Origin: an uncultured Bacteroidales bacterium
Lineage (GTDB): Bacteria > Bacteroidota > Bacteroidia > Bacteroidales > Marinilabiliaceae
Reading direction: 5' to 3'
DNA length: 34,408 nucleotides
NCBI GenBank assembly: GCA_945607565.1
Contig: CALYZD010000017.1
Location: 1 to 34,408 of the forward strand
Made by a program: the position numbers and the translations under genes. Below are positions 1-8,004 of this stretch, piece by piece (positions within the stretch are counted from its first letter, which is position 1; each line of letters starts with the position of its first letter). A model generated the notes under the pieces. The model was given only the letters and a program-made list of their open reading frames with translations, was not told the DNA's origin and did no database searches.

Positions 1-129
1 ACTTTGTTGGCGGATTTTTTCAGTCGGCTGGGGCTTATGGAACGCCGTGGCAGCGGAATGAAGAAGATTATGGATACGTATAAGGATATTATGGGAAGAG
101 TTCCTAAAAGCTCAACGGATGATTTATAA
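1..129 (+). CDS. C-terminal fragment of an AlbA_2/Schlafen-type ATP-binding transcriptional regulator
   Basis: The window opens inside a reading frame that runs in frame 1 to a TAA at 127-129. The 42 visible residues contain LMERRGSGMKKIMDTY. The pattern 'L.ER.GSG..KI' is typical of the HATPase_c_4 region near the C-terminus of AlbA_2 (Schlafen-like) proteins, which are often annotated as RecG-related or as putative transcriptional regulators. The DNA-binding AlbA_2 domain would lie upstream of the window. Such genes are common in accessory and defence regions, which fits the vsr-like gene 39 bases downstream. The assignment rests on one short motif, so the family is likely but the function is not shown. 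Confidence 0.6.
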   Translation, partial: TLLADFFSRLGLMERRGSGMKKIMDTYKDIMGRVPKSSTDDL

Positions 130-168
130 AATGATTTCTTCAAATTATCAAGCGACTTTCATTCAAAG

Positions 169-678
169 ATGGACAAACTGACCAAGGAGCAGCGCCATCG
201 TTGCATGTCGGCGATAAAGGGCAAGAACACGAAGCCGGAATTGCTGGTGAGGAAGTTCCTGTTCAGCCGTGGCTTCCGCTACAGGCTGAATCATCCGCGG
301 CTCCCCGGGCACCCCGATCTGGTTTTGCGAAAATACAGAACGGTCATTTTCGTCAACGGCAGTTTCTGGCATGGGCACGAGGGCTGCAAATATCATGTCA
401 TTCCGCAAACGAACGTTGAATTTTGGCAGAACAAGATTGAGCGCAATCGGAGCCGAGATGCAGATGAAAGGCGGCGGCTGACTTCGGTGGAGTGGCATTG
501 CATTACCGTTTGGGAATGTCAGCTGAAGCCGAAAGTGCGGCAACAGACTCTATACGCTTTGGAGTGTTTGCTTTGTCATATCTATCTCGAAGACAGAAGA
601 ATAAAGCCCTATGAAACGACCGAGGCCGAGTGCGGCATGGTGGCGGAATCTGTCGAAAGCTATGGCAAGTCGAAATGA
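169..678 (+). CDS. vsr: Very short patch repair (Vsr) endonuclease homologue
   Basis: A 169-residue protein matching the Vsr family, which nicks DNA 5' of T:G mismatches made by deamination of 5-methylcytosine beside a cytosine methyltransferase. The start MDKLTKEQRHRCMSAIKGKNTKPE is the usual Vsr N-terminus. E24, D50 (in GHPDLVL) and H68 (in FWHGH) align with the metal and catalytic residues E25, D51 and H69 of E. coli Vsr. H70, C73 and C117 match three zinc ligands, but the usual GCFWH is GSFWH here (S65), so one zinc ligand appears lost. The C-terminus from about residue 120 is longer than in the E. coli protein. No cytosine methyltransferase is visible, although one may lie left of the window. 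Vsr identity is secure; activity is not proven. Confidence 0.9.
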   Translation: MDKLTKEQRHRCMSAIKGKNTKPELLVRKFLFSRGFRYRLNHPRLPGHPDLVLRKYRTVIFVNGSFWHGHEGCKYHVIPQTNVEFWQNKIERNRSRDADERRRLTSVEWHCITVWECQLKPKVRQQTLYALECLLCHIYLEDRRIKPYETTEAECGMVAESVESYGKSK

Positions 679-750
679 ATCGGCGTCTGGCGTTTCTGCC
701 TGTTCGATGGACGTGATTTGCGGCCATGCCGGCAGATTTTGTGCGGTACG

Positions 751-1923
751 TCACGGTTGGCCATGACTTTCACCGAGTATTTTATTGATGCAAAGTCCGG
801 TTGCGGCAATGTAGATTATGCCCAAAATCACAAATGCCTTGCCGATGCCGAAGAGGTCGGCGGCGGTGCCGAAAAATGGCGCCACTATAGCAAAGAATCC
901 TCTTATTATCAGACTCCTGACCGACAGGACGGTGGCTCTTATGTCCGACGATGTCAGGCGGTTGACGTAGTCCTTGAGCACGGGGGTGGCGATGCCGCGG
1001 CAGGCGTAGAAGAGCACCATTATTGTGGCAAACGTGCAGCTGTCGGGCGCAAGGCCGGCAAGTACGAAGGCGACCGTCAGCGATACGGTGCTGAGCCAAA
1101 TGGTGCGTTTGGGCTTGAGTTCCAGCTCTATGCGGTAGGCAAAAAGCGTGACTGCGCCGAGCACGAGATTGAGCGCCGTGTGCATCGTTCCGATTTGCAA
1201 CTCGCTGAAGCCCAGGGCGGCCAGGCGGAGAGGGTAGACCCACGCCATGGCCAGGGTCGCGCTTCCGAGGATTGACGAGTAGATGATGTTCCACTTGAGC
1301 GGAATGTTCTCGACAAAGGCGTGGCGCAGCACTTTTATGATGTCGGTCGTGCCACGCGGGCGGCGGCCTCCGGCTGCAGGCGGCTCCACGAGCGTGAGTG
1401 CGGCCGGAACGGCGGTGAAGGCCACAAGTGTCTGAGCGTAAAACGGATAGCGGATAGAGGCGGTGGCGAGCGCTCCGCCAATCAGGCCGGCAATGGCTTC
1501 GGAAAAGTTGCCGACCGAGAAATTGCGGCCTTCGTATTTGACATATTCGTCGTGCCGGCCGACGGCTTTGAGCGAATCGTACATCAGCGCCGAATCGGCT
1601 CCGGAGATAAAGCTCATGCCGAGGCCCAAAATCAGTTCGGCGGCGACTAACGCTCCAAAAGCATCTGTCAGCGAATAGATTACAAAGCCGACGGTGCCAA
1701 GTATGGAGCCGATGACAAGCGTTATTTTCCGCCCCCAGACATCGGCCGCGTAGCCCGACGGGATTTCGAAAACGACAATCGAAACGCTGTAGCAGGCTTT
1801 GATTATGAACGATTGCTGCGCGTTGAAGCCCATCCGGTCATAAAAAATCATCAAGATAGGCATGGTCAGCATGAACCATTTGGCTATCTTGATGATATAC
1901 AGGCGATTGATATTGTGCATCAT
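751..1923 (-). CDS. Major facilitator superfamily (MFS) transporter
   Basis: A 390-residue, strongly hydrophobic protein with about 12 predicted membrane segments. The MFS motif A signature lies between TM2 and TM3 as GYAADVWGRKITL (about residues 57-69), with an MFS-like GxGxSFISGADSALMYD stretch near residue 105. The substrate cannot be told; the sequence resembles general drug/solute MFS carriers more than sugar porters. It is the last gene of a minus-strand run (M23 peptidase, SNF2 helicase, DUF2807, MFS) and starts 28 bases after the DUF2807 stop, so co-transcription is likely. It ends 72 bases from the convergent vsr stop, and no convincing terminator was seen between them. The start is the first of two adjacent ATG codons. 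Confidence 0.88.
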   Translation of the reverse strand: MMHNINRLYIIKIAKWFMLTMPILMIFYDRMGFNAQQSFIIKACYSVSIVVFEIPSGYAADVWGRKITLVIGSILGTVGFVIYSLTDAFGALVAAELILGLGMSFISGADSALMYDSLKAVGRHDEYVKYEGRNFSVGNFSEAIAGLIGGALATASIRYPFYAQTLVAFTAVPAALTLVEPPAAGGRRPRGTTDIIKVLRHAFVENIPLKWNIIYSSILGSATLAMAWVYPLRLAALGFSELQIGTMHTALNLVLGAVTLFAYRIELELKPKRTIWLSTVSLTVAFVLAGLAPDSCTFATIMVLFYACRGIATPVLKDYVNRLTSSDIRATVLSVRSLIIRGFFAIVAPFFGTAADLFGIGKAFVILGIIYIAATGLCINKILGESHGQP

Positions 1924-1951
1924 GTCGTTTCGTGTCCTTGGGTCCGGATGG

Positions 1952-2626
1952 TCAGAATGTGGTAATCTGGCCGCCGTTGCTCTTGGATGTCGTCACTTTG
2001 GCGTTCTCGGTCCGGTAGGCGACGGTTCCGCCATCGGCCTCGGCCTCAATGGTTTCGGACGCTTTGATTTCGATTTGCGCATTCAGCCCGGCCTTGGCTT
2101 TGGCGTGCTTCGAAGCCAGCGCCGCGCCGTCATATTTGGCATTGCTGACCACGGCCGTCGCCTCCACGGTCTGGCTTTCGGCTTCGCCGCTGATGGACAC
2201 GAGTGCCGAATTGATGCTGACGTCGAGCCGCTTGACGTAAACTTCGAGGTTGGTCTCGGTGTTGGCGCCCGCACTGACCGTCAGCGACTCGCGCTCAATC
2301 GGGTCCTGAGTTTCGACCGAGGCGCCCGACGAAACGCTTATCTCGTCGATGTCGACGTAAGTTACAATGACCTGAACGGCAGCTCCTTGCGGGCGCCTTT
2401 TCATCTTGACGAAGAGCGTTTCCTTTTTGATTTCGGCCGCCACGTATTCGAGCGCGCAGCCGTCGACGTTGACTTCCATTTCGGTCTGCTTGCCCTGTGT
2501 CAGAGAGATGTTGACGCCTTTGGACGCGTTGATTTTCTTGAAGTTGCCGAGGTCGCGCATCTCGGTCTGCTGTGCCTGGCACAAGGCCGCCATGGCCAGA
2601 AGTGCAAGTGTGAGTTTTGTTTTCAT
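1952..2626 (-). CDS. DUF2807 (GIN-domain, putative auto-transporter adhesin head) secreted protein
   Basis: A 224-residue protein with a clear signal peptide (MKTKLTLALLAMAALCQAQ, cleavage near residue 19-20). The body is rich in beta-strand-forming repeats such as VNISLTQGK, ISVSSGASVET, LTVSAGANTET and VSINSALVSISGEAE. This alternation of short strands with G/S/A turns, and the opening RDLGNFKKINASKGVNISL, are typical of the DUF2807/GIN beta-helix family, which is widespread in Bacteroidota. The role of the family is unknown; a cell-surface or periplasmic location is expected. It lies between a helicase and an MFS transporter, with gaps of 33 and 28 bases, and probably belongs to the same transcript. 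No lipobox is seen at the cleavage site. Confidence 0.85.
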   Translation of the reverse strand: MKTKLTLALLAMAALCQAQQTEMRDLGNFKKINASKGVNISLTQGKQTEMEVNVDGCALEYVAAEIKKETLFVKMKRRPQGAAVQVIVTYVDIDEISVSSGASVETQDPIERESLTVSAGANTETNLEVYVKRLDVSINSALVSISGEAESQTVEATAVVSNAKYDGAALASKHAKAKAGLNAQIEIKASETIEAEADGGTVAYRTENAKVTTSKSNGGQITTF

Positions 2627-2659
2627 TGTATTTATGTCAATTAATATAATGATTTGTTT

Positions 2660-5626
2660 TCAACTGAAAAGTTCGCGAATCTCTTCCGGCGTCATGTTCT
2701 GCATCGGATTGTCGGTCGTTATCATGCTGTCGGCCAGAATCTGCTTGCGTTCCTGCAGCCTGGCGATTTTCTCTTCGATGCTGTCGGAGGTGATGAAGCG
2801 GTAGACAAAGACGTTTTTGGTTTGCCCGATGCGGTGTGCGCGGTTGATAGCCTGGGCCTCGGCCGCCGGGTTCCACCACGGGTTGAGCACGAACACGTAG
2901 TCGGCGCAGGTCAGGTTGAGGCCGACGCCGCCGGCTTTGAGCGAGATGAGGAAGATGTTGCACCGGTCGTTGTCGGCAAAGGCGCGGATGGCTTCCTCGC
3001 GGTTGGCGGTGGAGCCGATTAGTTTGGAGAACAGTAGGTTGCGTGCCTTGAGCTGTTGCCCTATCAGTTCCAGGTCGCGCACGAACGACGAGAAGATGAG
3101 CAACTTGTGTTTTTCGGCAACGATGTTTTCGATGGTCTCGAGCACGCGTTCGAACTTGCCCGAAGTGCCCTCGTAGAGCGGGTCGAGCAGGCGCGGATGG
3201 TTGGCCAGAAGCCTCAGGCGTGTCAGCGCCTGAAGGGCGATGAAGGTGGCCTTGCGGTCGGGCAGGTTTTCGATTGAGTTGAAAATTTCGTTGCGTGCGC
3301 CCGATTTTTCGCGCTCATAAATCTCGTGCTGCTCGGCCGTCATCTCGCAGTAGAGCGTCTGATAGCTGACGGGTGGCAGGTCTTTGACAACCATTTCTTT
3401 GGTTCTGCGCATGACAAATGGTGCTATCAGCCGTTTCAGCTTGTCGGTCGTCTCCCCGTCGTGGCATTTGGTGATGAGCGTGTCGAAATGATTTTTGAAA
3501 AAAGTCTGACTTCCGAGCAGACCCGGATTGACAAAATTCATCTGCGCCCACAAGTCGGTCAGGCTGTTTTCGATGGGCGTGCCGCTGAGTGTGAGGCGAT
3601 GGCTGGCTTTGAGGCTGATTACCGCTTTGTAAATCTTTGACTTCGGATTTTTGATGTACTGACTTTCGTCAAGAATTAGATAGTTGAATTCGTATTGGCA
3701 CAGGAAGACGGAATCGTTGCGCAGCATCCCGTAGCTTGTGACCACTATGTGATAGTGCTTCAGTATCTTGCCCAGTTCGCGCGAGCGCATTCGGTTATGG
3801 CCCGAATAGTCGTAGACTTTCAGTTGCGGCGCAAAACGCTTCAACTCGTTGAGCCAGTTGTGGATAAGCGACACGGGCATCACGATGAGCGACGCCGCGA
3901 TGCCGCTGTTGTTGAATCCGGGCAGGCTGTCGCCGGCAAACAGGTCCGTTTGCCGCATGTCGGGCGCGGGGGCGGCAGTCTGTGCCGTGTCGGCCGCATA
4001 GATGTGTGCCAGCAAAGCGATGGTTTGCAGCGTTTTGCCCAAGCCCATGTCGTCGGCAAGGATTCCGCCAAGGTTGTTTTCGTGCAGCGACGCCATCCAG
4101 CTGAATCCCTCCTCCTGATACGGGCGCAGCTGCGCGTTCAGTTCGCCGCGCCGTACAACGTTGACATTGTGCATGTTGCAGATGCGTTCGGCAATGCCGG
4201 CGTCGGGCGCAAGGTCGAGCGGAAGCAGGGTGGAGTGGATTTTGCCAAGTCGCAGAATCTCACCCGATTCCGATGCGAACGGCATCATTTCGGCATATTC
4301 GGCAAACCAGGCTTCGGGCAGAACAAAGATGTCGCCGTTGGGCAGCTCATATTCTCGAATGCCGTTTATCAGGTGTTTCCGGAATCTGACGAACGGAATC
4401 ACAAATTCTTCGAACTCGACCGATGCCTCGATGTCGAACCAGTCGGCCTTTTCGTTCATCTGCATTTTCAGTTCGACCGGGCCGCAGTAGTATTGCCTGG
4501 TCATCTTGCGCTGCTCTACTTCGATGGAGCGGTTGCGCAGTTCGTTGGCATAGTTGTTCAGCCACTCTATTATCGGGCAGGGCGATGCCGAATAGCCTTC
4601 TTCGGGTTCGAACGCCGCGTCTTCGCCTATCTGGCGCAGCCTCATATCGGTCAGCGTTTCCACAATGCCGCTTTCGAAGCGCAGGTCTCTGTTCGATTTG
4701 TAGAACACGTAGCGGCCGTTCTCCTGCGTCAGTTCGACGGTCGAATTGTCGGGCGAATTGAGCGCGTACAGTTTGTCGTCGTACCTGAAAAACAGCGACA
4801 TGGACAGTCCGAAAACGGTCTGCTCCACCACAAGCACCGGCTGCGGATGGACTTCGCGCTTCTTGATTCCGAAGCCGTAGGCCGCCACGTAGTGATGCCG
4901 GATGCAGTTGGCCACATAGCTTTTCATATACATCGGCACGCTGCGTTCGGGCACGGTGATGCGGCTCTTCTGCGTGAACGGCCTGAATTTGCGGCTGTCG
5001 ATGTTCTGGAAACGATAGATGCTGCCGCCGATGACGAGCACGGCCGGGTTGCCGATGAGCTCGACGATGTGCTTTCCGCGCAGCACCACGTCCTGCCCGC
5101 CGTCGAGGATTTTGAGCGTGTACGACAGTTCGCCGCCGTTGAGCGAAAAGTGGAAGCGCGTCCGATTGTAATCTTTGGATATTCGGAGCCGGTCCGACTC
5201 GTAGAGCCTGTTGTAGGTGGCCGACTTGATGTAGACCGGCATTTGCTTCTGCGCTATCAGCTCGATGGCTTCCAGCGTTTTGCGCTCGACGAACGGCCGG
5301 ACGTGGTTGTCGTAGAATTCGACCGTCAGTTTGTCGAAGAAAGCCTTCATCGTCTTCTCGCGCGAAAAACGCCTGTAGATGGCCTTTTCGCTGGTCTCGC
5401 TCAGGATTCTGACGATGTCGGCCTCGGCATCGTCGAGCGGATATTTGCCCGAGGCGGCCATCTCGGCATCGACCGGCTCCATCAGTTTGAGCATCGGTGC
5501 CGACTCGTCCGAAACTATGTATGGCACAGCCACATAGCCCAGCGATATTTTTTCGCAGATAATGATGGCAAGGCTTTCGTGGTCGTCGTACATTCTGGGT
5601 TGGTTTTGGGTGCGTTCGGGATGCAA
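2660..5626 (-). CDS. SNF2-family DEAD/DEAH-box helicase (Swi2/Snf2 ATPase)
   Basis: A 988-residue protein. The C-terminal half holds a complete Snf2 motor: RPYQEEGFSWM at about 501, Walker A ADDMGLGKT at 524-532, the ATPase box DESQ at 653-656, SGTPIENSLTDLWAQ at about 681-695, and a helicase_C domain with SLKAGGVGLNLT at about 895-906 and QAINRAHRIGQT at about 925-936. The first 500 residues have no motif I recognise and may be a bacterial SNF2 N-terminal domain. These proteins are ATP-driven translocases on DNA; the bacterial version often associates with RNA polymerase (RapA-like) or accessory DNA systems, but no partner is seen here. An internal ATG at 5593 (MYDDHES) is a credible alternative start. 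Its start lies 35 bases from the M23 peptidase stop. Confidence 0.93.
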   Translation of the reverse strand: MHPERTQNQPRMYDDHESLAIIICEKISLGYVAVPYIVSDESAPMLKLMEPVDAEMAASGKYPLDDAEADIVRILSETSEKAIYRRFSREKTMKAFFDKLTVEFYDNHVRPFVERKTLEAIELIAQKQMPVYIKSATYNRLYESDRLRISKDYNRTRFHFSLNGGELSYTLKILDGGQDVVLRGKHIVELIGNPAVLVIGGSIYRFQNIDSRKFRPFTQKSRITVPERSVPMYMKSYVANCIRHHYVAAYGFGIKKREVHPQPVLVVEQTVFGLSMSLFFRYDDKLYALNSPDNSTVELTQENGRYVFYKSNRDLRFESGIVETLTDMRLRQIGEDAAFEPEEGYSASPCPIIEWLNNYANELRNRSIEVEQRKMTRQYYCGPVELKMQMNEKADWFDIEASVEFEEFVIPFVRFRKHLINGIREYELPNGDIFVLPEAWFAEYAEMMPFASESGEILRLGKIHSTLLPLDLAPDAGIAERICNMHNVNVVRRGELNAQLRPYQEEGFSWMASLHENNLGGILADDMGLGKTLQTIALLAHIYAADTAQTAAPAPDMRQTDLFAGDSLPGFNNSGIAASLIVMPVSLIHNWLNELKRFAPQLKVYDYSGHNRMRSRELGKILKHYHIVVTSYGMLRNDSVFLCQYEFNYLILDESQYIKNPKSKIYKAVISLKASHRLTLSGTPIENSLTDLWAQMNFVNPGLLGSQTFFKNHFDTLITKCHDGETTDKLKRLIAPFVMRRTKEMVVKDLPPVSYQTLYCEMTAEQHEIYEREKSGARNEIFNSIENLPDRKATFIALQALTRLRLLANHPRLLDPLYEGTSGKFERVLETIENIVAEKHKLLIFSSFVRDLELIGQQLKARNLLFSKLIGSTANREEAIRAFADNDRCNIFLISLKAGGVGLNLTCADYVFVLNPWWNPAAEAQAINRAHRIGQTKNVFVYRFITSDSIEEKIARLQERKQILADSMITTDNPMQNMTPEEIRELFS

Positions 5627-5661
5627 TGGTTATATGGTGTGGCGCGGCCGCGCCTGCTCAA

Positions 5662-6603
5662 TCATCTGACAATCAGCCGTCTCCCGATGCGGAGGGTGGT
5701 GCTGCGCGATATGTTGTTGAGCTTGCAGATGTTCGAGACGGTGGTGCCGTATTTTGCCGCAAGTCCGCCCAGCGTGTCGCCCGAACGTATGGTGTGCGTC
5801 ATTCGCTGAGATGCGGCAATCGACTCCTCTTCGGTCTGTCCGTAGTGCGAATAGATGCTGAAATAGTGCTTCTTGACCGTGAAGACGGTGTCGCGCAGAG
5901 TGCCGTTCTCGAAGTCGATGATGCGCTCCGGGTCGAACGCCTGGCCCATGTATCTGGCCTCGAAGTGCAGATGCGGCCCGGTGCTGCGTCCGGTGTTGCC
6001 GCCGTAGCCGATTATCTCGCCCGCCTTGACCACCTCGTCGGGGTGGACGTTGTGCTTGGACAGATGCCCGTAGTAGGTCTCGAGGCCGTTGGCGTGTCGC
6101 AGGACAATCAGATTGCCGTAGCCGCCCGTCCGTCGCGAAAACTCGGCTATGCGCACCTTGCCGTCGAAGGCGGCCCGCACCGGCGTCCCGACGGCCAGCG
6201 GAATGTCGGTGCCTCTGTGGGGCCGTGTGCGCCTGAAGGAGTAGCGCGACCGCACCTTGCCGACAATGGGTGGCACAAACGCGTGCAGCGAGTCGACCAG
6301 AAGAATGTCGACCTCGTCGGGTATTTCGCTGAGCGACAGTTCCTTGTATGCGTGAATCTTTTCGGTGTTCCAATGGTCGTCGAAGTCGACGCTGTCGAGG
6401 ACCGGCCGCCCCAGGCTGTAATATTCCCAACTGAAATCGTTGTAAAGCACTATTTTGGTGAATTTGTCGCGAGTGTCGATGGTGTCGACCGCTTCGCGGA
6501 TGCCGTCGGCAATTTCTTCTTCGGCAGCTTCTTCGGCTTCGTCTTGTGCGAGCGCGATGGACGGCAGGCACAGGCAAAGCATCAGTGTGGCTAATGTTTT
6601 CAA
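5662..6603 (-). CDS. Secreted M23 (LytM) metallopeptidase with C-terminal LysM domain
   Basis: From a TTG start at 6603 the protein has 313 residues: a signal peptide (MKTLATLMLCLCLPSIALAQ), an acidic linker, an M23 domain with metal-site motifs HRGTD (129-133), YYGHLS (177-182, H180) and HLHFE (211-215), and a LysM domain at about 268-313. M23 enzymes cut peptidoglycan cross-bridges or activate amidases, and LysM binds glycan, so a role in periplasmic wall remodelling is expected. The frame is open upstream to 6804, with an ATG at 6651. That ATG overlaps the -7 box at 6641-6648, so it could not be in the transcript, whereas TTG gives a textbook signal peptide. It is probably the first gene of the minus-strand run. 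Confidence 0.9.
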   Translation of the reverse strand: MKTLATLMLCLCLPSIALAQDEAEEAAEEEIADGIREAVDTIDTRDKFTKIVLYNDFSWEYYSLGRPVLDSVDFDDHWNTEKIHAYKELSLSEIPDEVDILLVDSLHAFVPPIVGKVRSRYSFRRTRPHRGTDIPLAVGTPVRAAFDGKVRIAEFSRRTGGYGNLIVLRHANGLETYYGHLSKHNVHPDEVVKAGEIIGYGGNTGRSTGPHLHFEARYMGQAFDPERIIDFENGTLRDTVFTVKKHYFSIYSHYGQTEEESIAASQRMTHTIRSGDTLGGLAAKYGTTVSNICKLNNISRSTTLRIGRRLIVR

Positions 6604-6640
6604 GGTATGGCGTTTAATTTTTCTTTTTTTTCTGAGGATG

Positions 6641-6674
6641 CAAATATACATCAAGATTTTTCCTTTTTCGCAAA
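6641..6674 (-). promoter_or_regulatory. Bacteroidota-type promoter of the M23 peptidase gene
   Basis: Read on the minus strand, TTTG (6674-6671), a 22-base spacer, then TATATTTG (6648-6641) match the Bacteroidota sigma consensus TTTG...TAnnTTTG. Transcription would begin near 6635, leaving an A-rich leader of about 30 bases before the TTG at 6603. This position rules out the ATG at 6651 as the start. Confidence 0.7.
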
Positions 6675-6719
6675 CGTCGGCGTCCCTTGGAACAATCTGC
6701 AATCTAATTGCCCCGAAAA

Positions 6720-6751
6720 TTTGGGATAATGCTAAAAAAATGTAAGATTTG
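6720..6751 (+). promoter_or_regulatory. Probable promoter of gmd
   Basis: TTTG (6720-6723), a 19-base spacer, then TAAGATTTG (6743-6751). The -7 element has three rather than two bases between TA and TTTG, so it is a near match. It lies 60 bases before the gmd ATG and is divergent to the M23 promoter. Confidence 0.5.
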
Positions 6752-6810
6752 CACCCAATTGCTTGTCGCGAAGCAAGCGTTTCAACCTGCAAAATCAAAT
6801 ACATATTAAT

Positions 6811-7926
6811 ATGTCAAAAGTAGCATTGATCACGGGAATCACCGGCCAGGACGGAGCTTATCTGGCCGAATTCCTGCTTAAGAAAGACTATATCGTTCAT
6901 GGCGTCAAGCGGCGCACTTCGTTGTTCAACACCGATCGCATCGACCACCTCTATCAGGAGCCCCATGCCGAAAACCGCCGCTTCTTTCTGCACTATGGCG
7001 ACCTGACCGACTCTACCAATCTGATTCGAATCATTCAGGAAACGCAGCCCGACGAAATATACAACCTTGCGGCCATGAGCCATGTGGGCGTCAGCTTCGA
7101 CACGCCCGAATACACCGCCAATGCCGACGGTCTGGGCACGCTGCGCATCCTGGAGGCCATCCGCCTGCTCGGCCTGACCGGTAAGACCCGTTTCTATCAG
7201 GCATCGACGAGCGAACTTTTCGGCCTCGTCCAGCAGGTGCCGCAGAGCGAGAAGACGCCGTTCTATCCGCGCTCGCCCTATGCCGTGGCAAAACTCTATG
7301 CATATTGGATAACCGTCAATTACAGAGAGGCTTACAAGATGTTTGCCTGCAATGGCATTCTGTTCAACCATGAGTCGCCGATCAGAGGCGAGACGTTTGT
7401 GACGCGCAAAATCACGCGAGCCGTGGCGCGAATAGCGTTGGGTCTGCAGGACAAGCTCTACTTGGGCAACTTGTCGGCAAAGCGTGACTGGGGTCATGCC
7501 AAAGATTACGTCCAGGCAATGTATTTGATTCTGCAACAGGATGAGCCTGAGGATTTTGTGATTGCCACCGGCATAACCACCGAGGTGCGCGACTTTGTCC
7601 GCATGGCATTTGCACATATCGGCATCGAGCTGCGCTTCGACGGCGAGGGCGTGAACGAAAAGGGCATTGTCGTCTCGTGCTCCAACCCCGAATATCAGGT
7701 GCCGGCGGGCACGGTTGTGGTCGAGGTCGATCCTCGCTACTTCCGCCCCACGGAGGTCGATCTGCTGATCGGCGATCCGTCGAAATCGAAAAAGAAACTG
7801 GGCTGGCAGCCGACGTATGACCTTAACAGTCTGATAGAAGACATGGTTTCGAGCGACATCAAGCTGATGAAAAAGGAACGCTACCTGAAAGACGGCGGCT
7901 ACCAGACGCTGAACTACTTCGAATAA
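6811..7926 (+). CDS. gmd: GDP-mannose 4,6-dehydratase
   Basis: A 371-residue extended short-chain dehydrogenase/reductase (SDR) that converts GDP-D-mannose to GDP-4-keto-6-deoxymannose, the first step of GDP-L-fucose synthesis. The NADP-binding motif GITGQDG is at residues 9-15, [12 protein letters not shown] at 85-96, the catalytic S/T around 132-134 and YxxxK as Y157-K161. The strings [17 protein letters not shown] and [11 protein letters not shown] are characteristic of Gmd, and the length is normal. The ATG at 6811 was preferred over an in-frame TTG at 6763 because homologues begin just before [12 protein letters not shown]. It is followed by fcl on the same strand, so the two steps of the pathway are encoded together. 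Confidence 0.97.
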   Translation: MSKVALITGITGQDGAYLAEFLLKKDYIVHGVKRRTSLFNTDRIDHLYQEPHAENRRFFLHYGDLTDSTNLIRIIQETQPDEIYNLAAMSHVGVSFDTPEYTANADGLGTLRILEAIRLLGLTGKTRFYQASTSELFGLVQQVPQSEKTPFYPRSPYAVAKLYAYWITVNYREAYKMFACNGILFNHESPIRGETFVTRKITRAVARIALGLQDKLYLGNLSAKRDWGHAKDYVQAMYLILQQDEPEDFVIATGITTEVRDFVRMAFAHIGIELRFDGEGVNEKGIVVSCSNPEYQVPAGTVVVEVDPRYFRPTEVDLLIGDPSKSKKKLGWQPTYDLNSLIEDMVSSDIKLMKKERYLKDGGYQTLNYFE

Positions 7927-7950
7927 TCAATAATTTCTGATAAGTCAGGG

Positions 7951-7983
7951 ACGCAAACCAAGGATTTTTCCGGAGGTTTGCGT
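7951..7983 (+). terminator. Hairpin between gmd and fcl (weak terminator or processing site)
   Basis: ACGCAAACC (7951-7959) pairs perfectly with GGTTTGCGT (7975-7983) across a 15-base loop that can itself pair GGA with TCC. No T-run follows (TCTTTATTC), so complete termination is unlikely. It may attenuate fcl or protect the gmd 3' end. Confidence 0.5.
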
Positions 7984-8004
7984 TCTTTATTCATTTGGAC
8001 AGAC

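Noticed and set aside
679-750. Terminator between the convergent vsr and MFS genes
   Set aside because: Only short GC palindromes (TGCCGGCA) are seen, without a stem of useful length or a T-tract.
3695-5809. 704-codon open frame antisense to the SNF2 helicase
   Set aside because: It mirrors the helicase codons in a GC-biased gene, contains no known domain and has repetitive low-complexity charged composition; the minus-strand frame has full Snf2 motifs.
6651-6804. ATG at 6651 or 6804 as start of the M23 peptidase
   Set aside because: The promoter box overlaps 6651, and the upstream residues are unlike a signal peptide.
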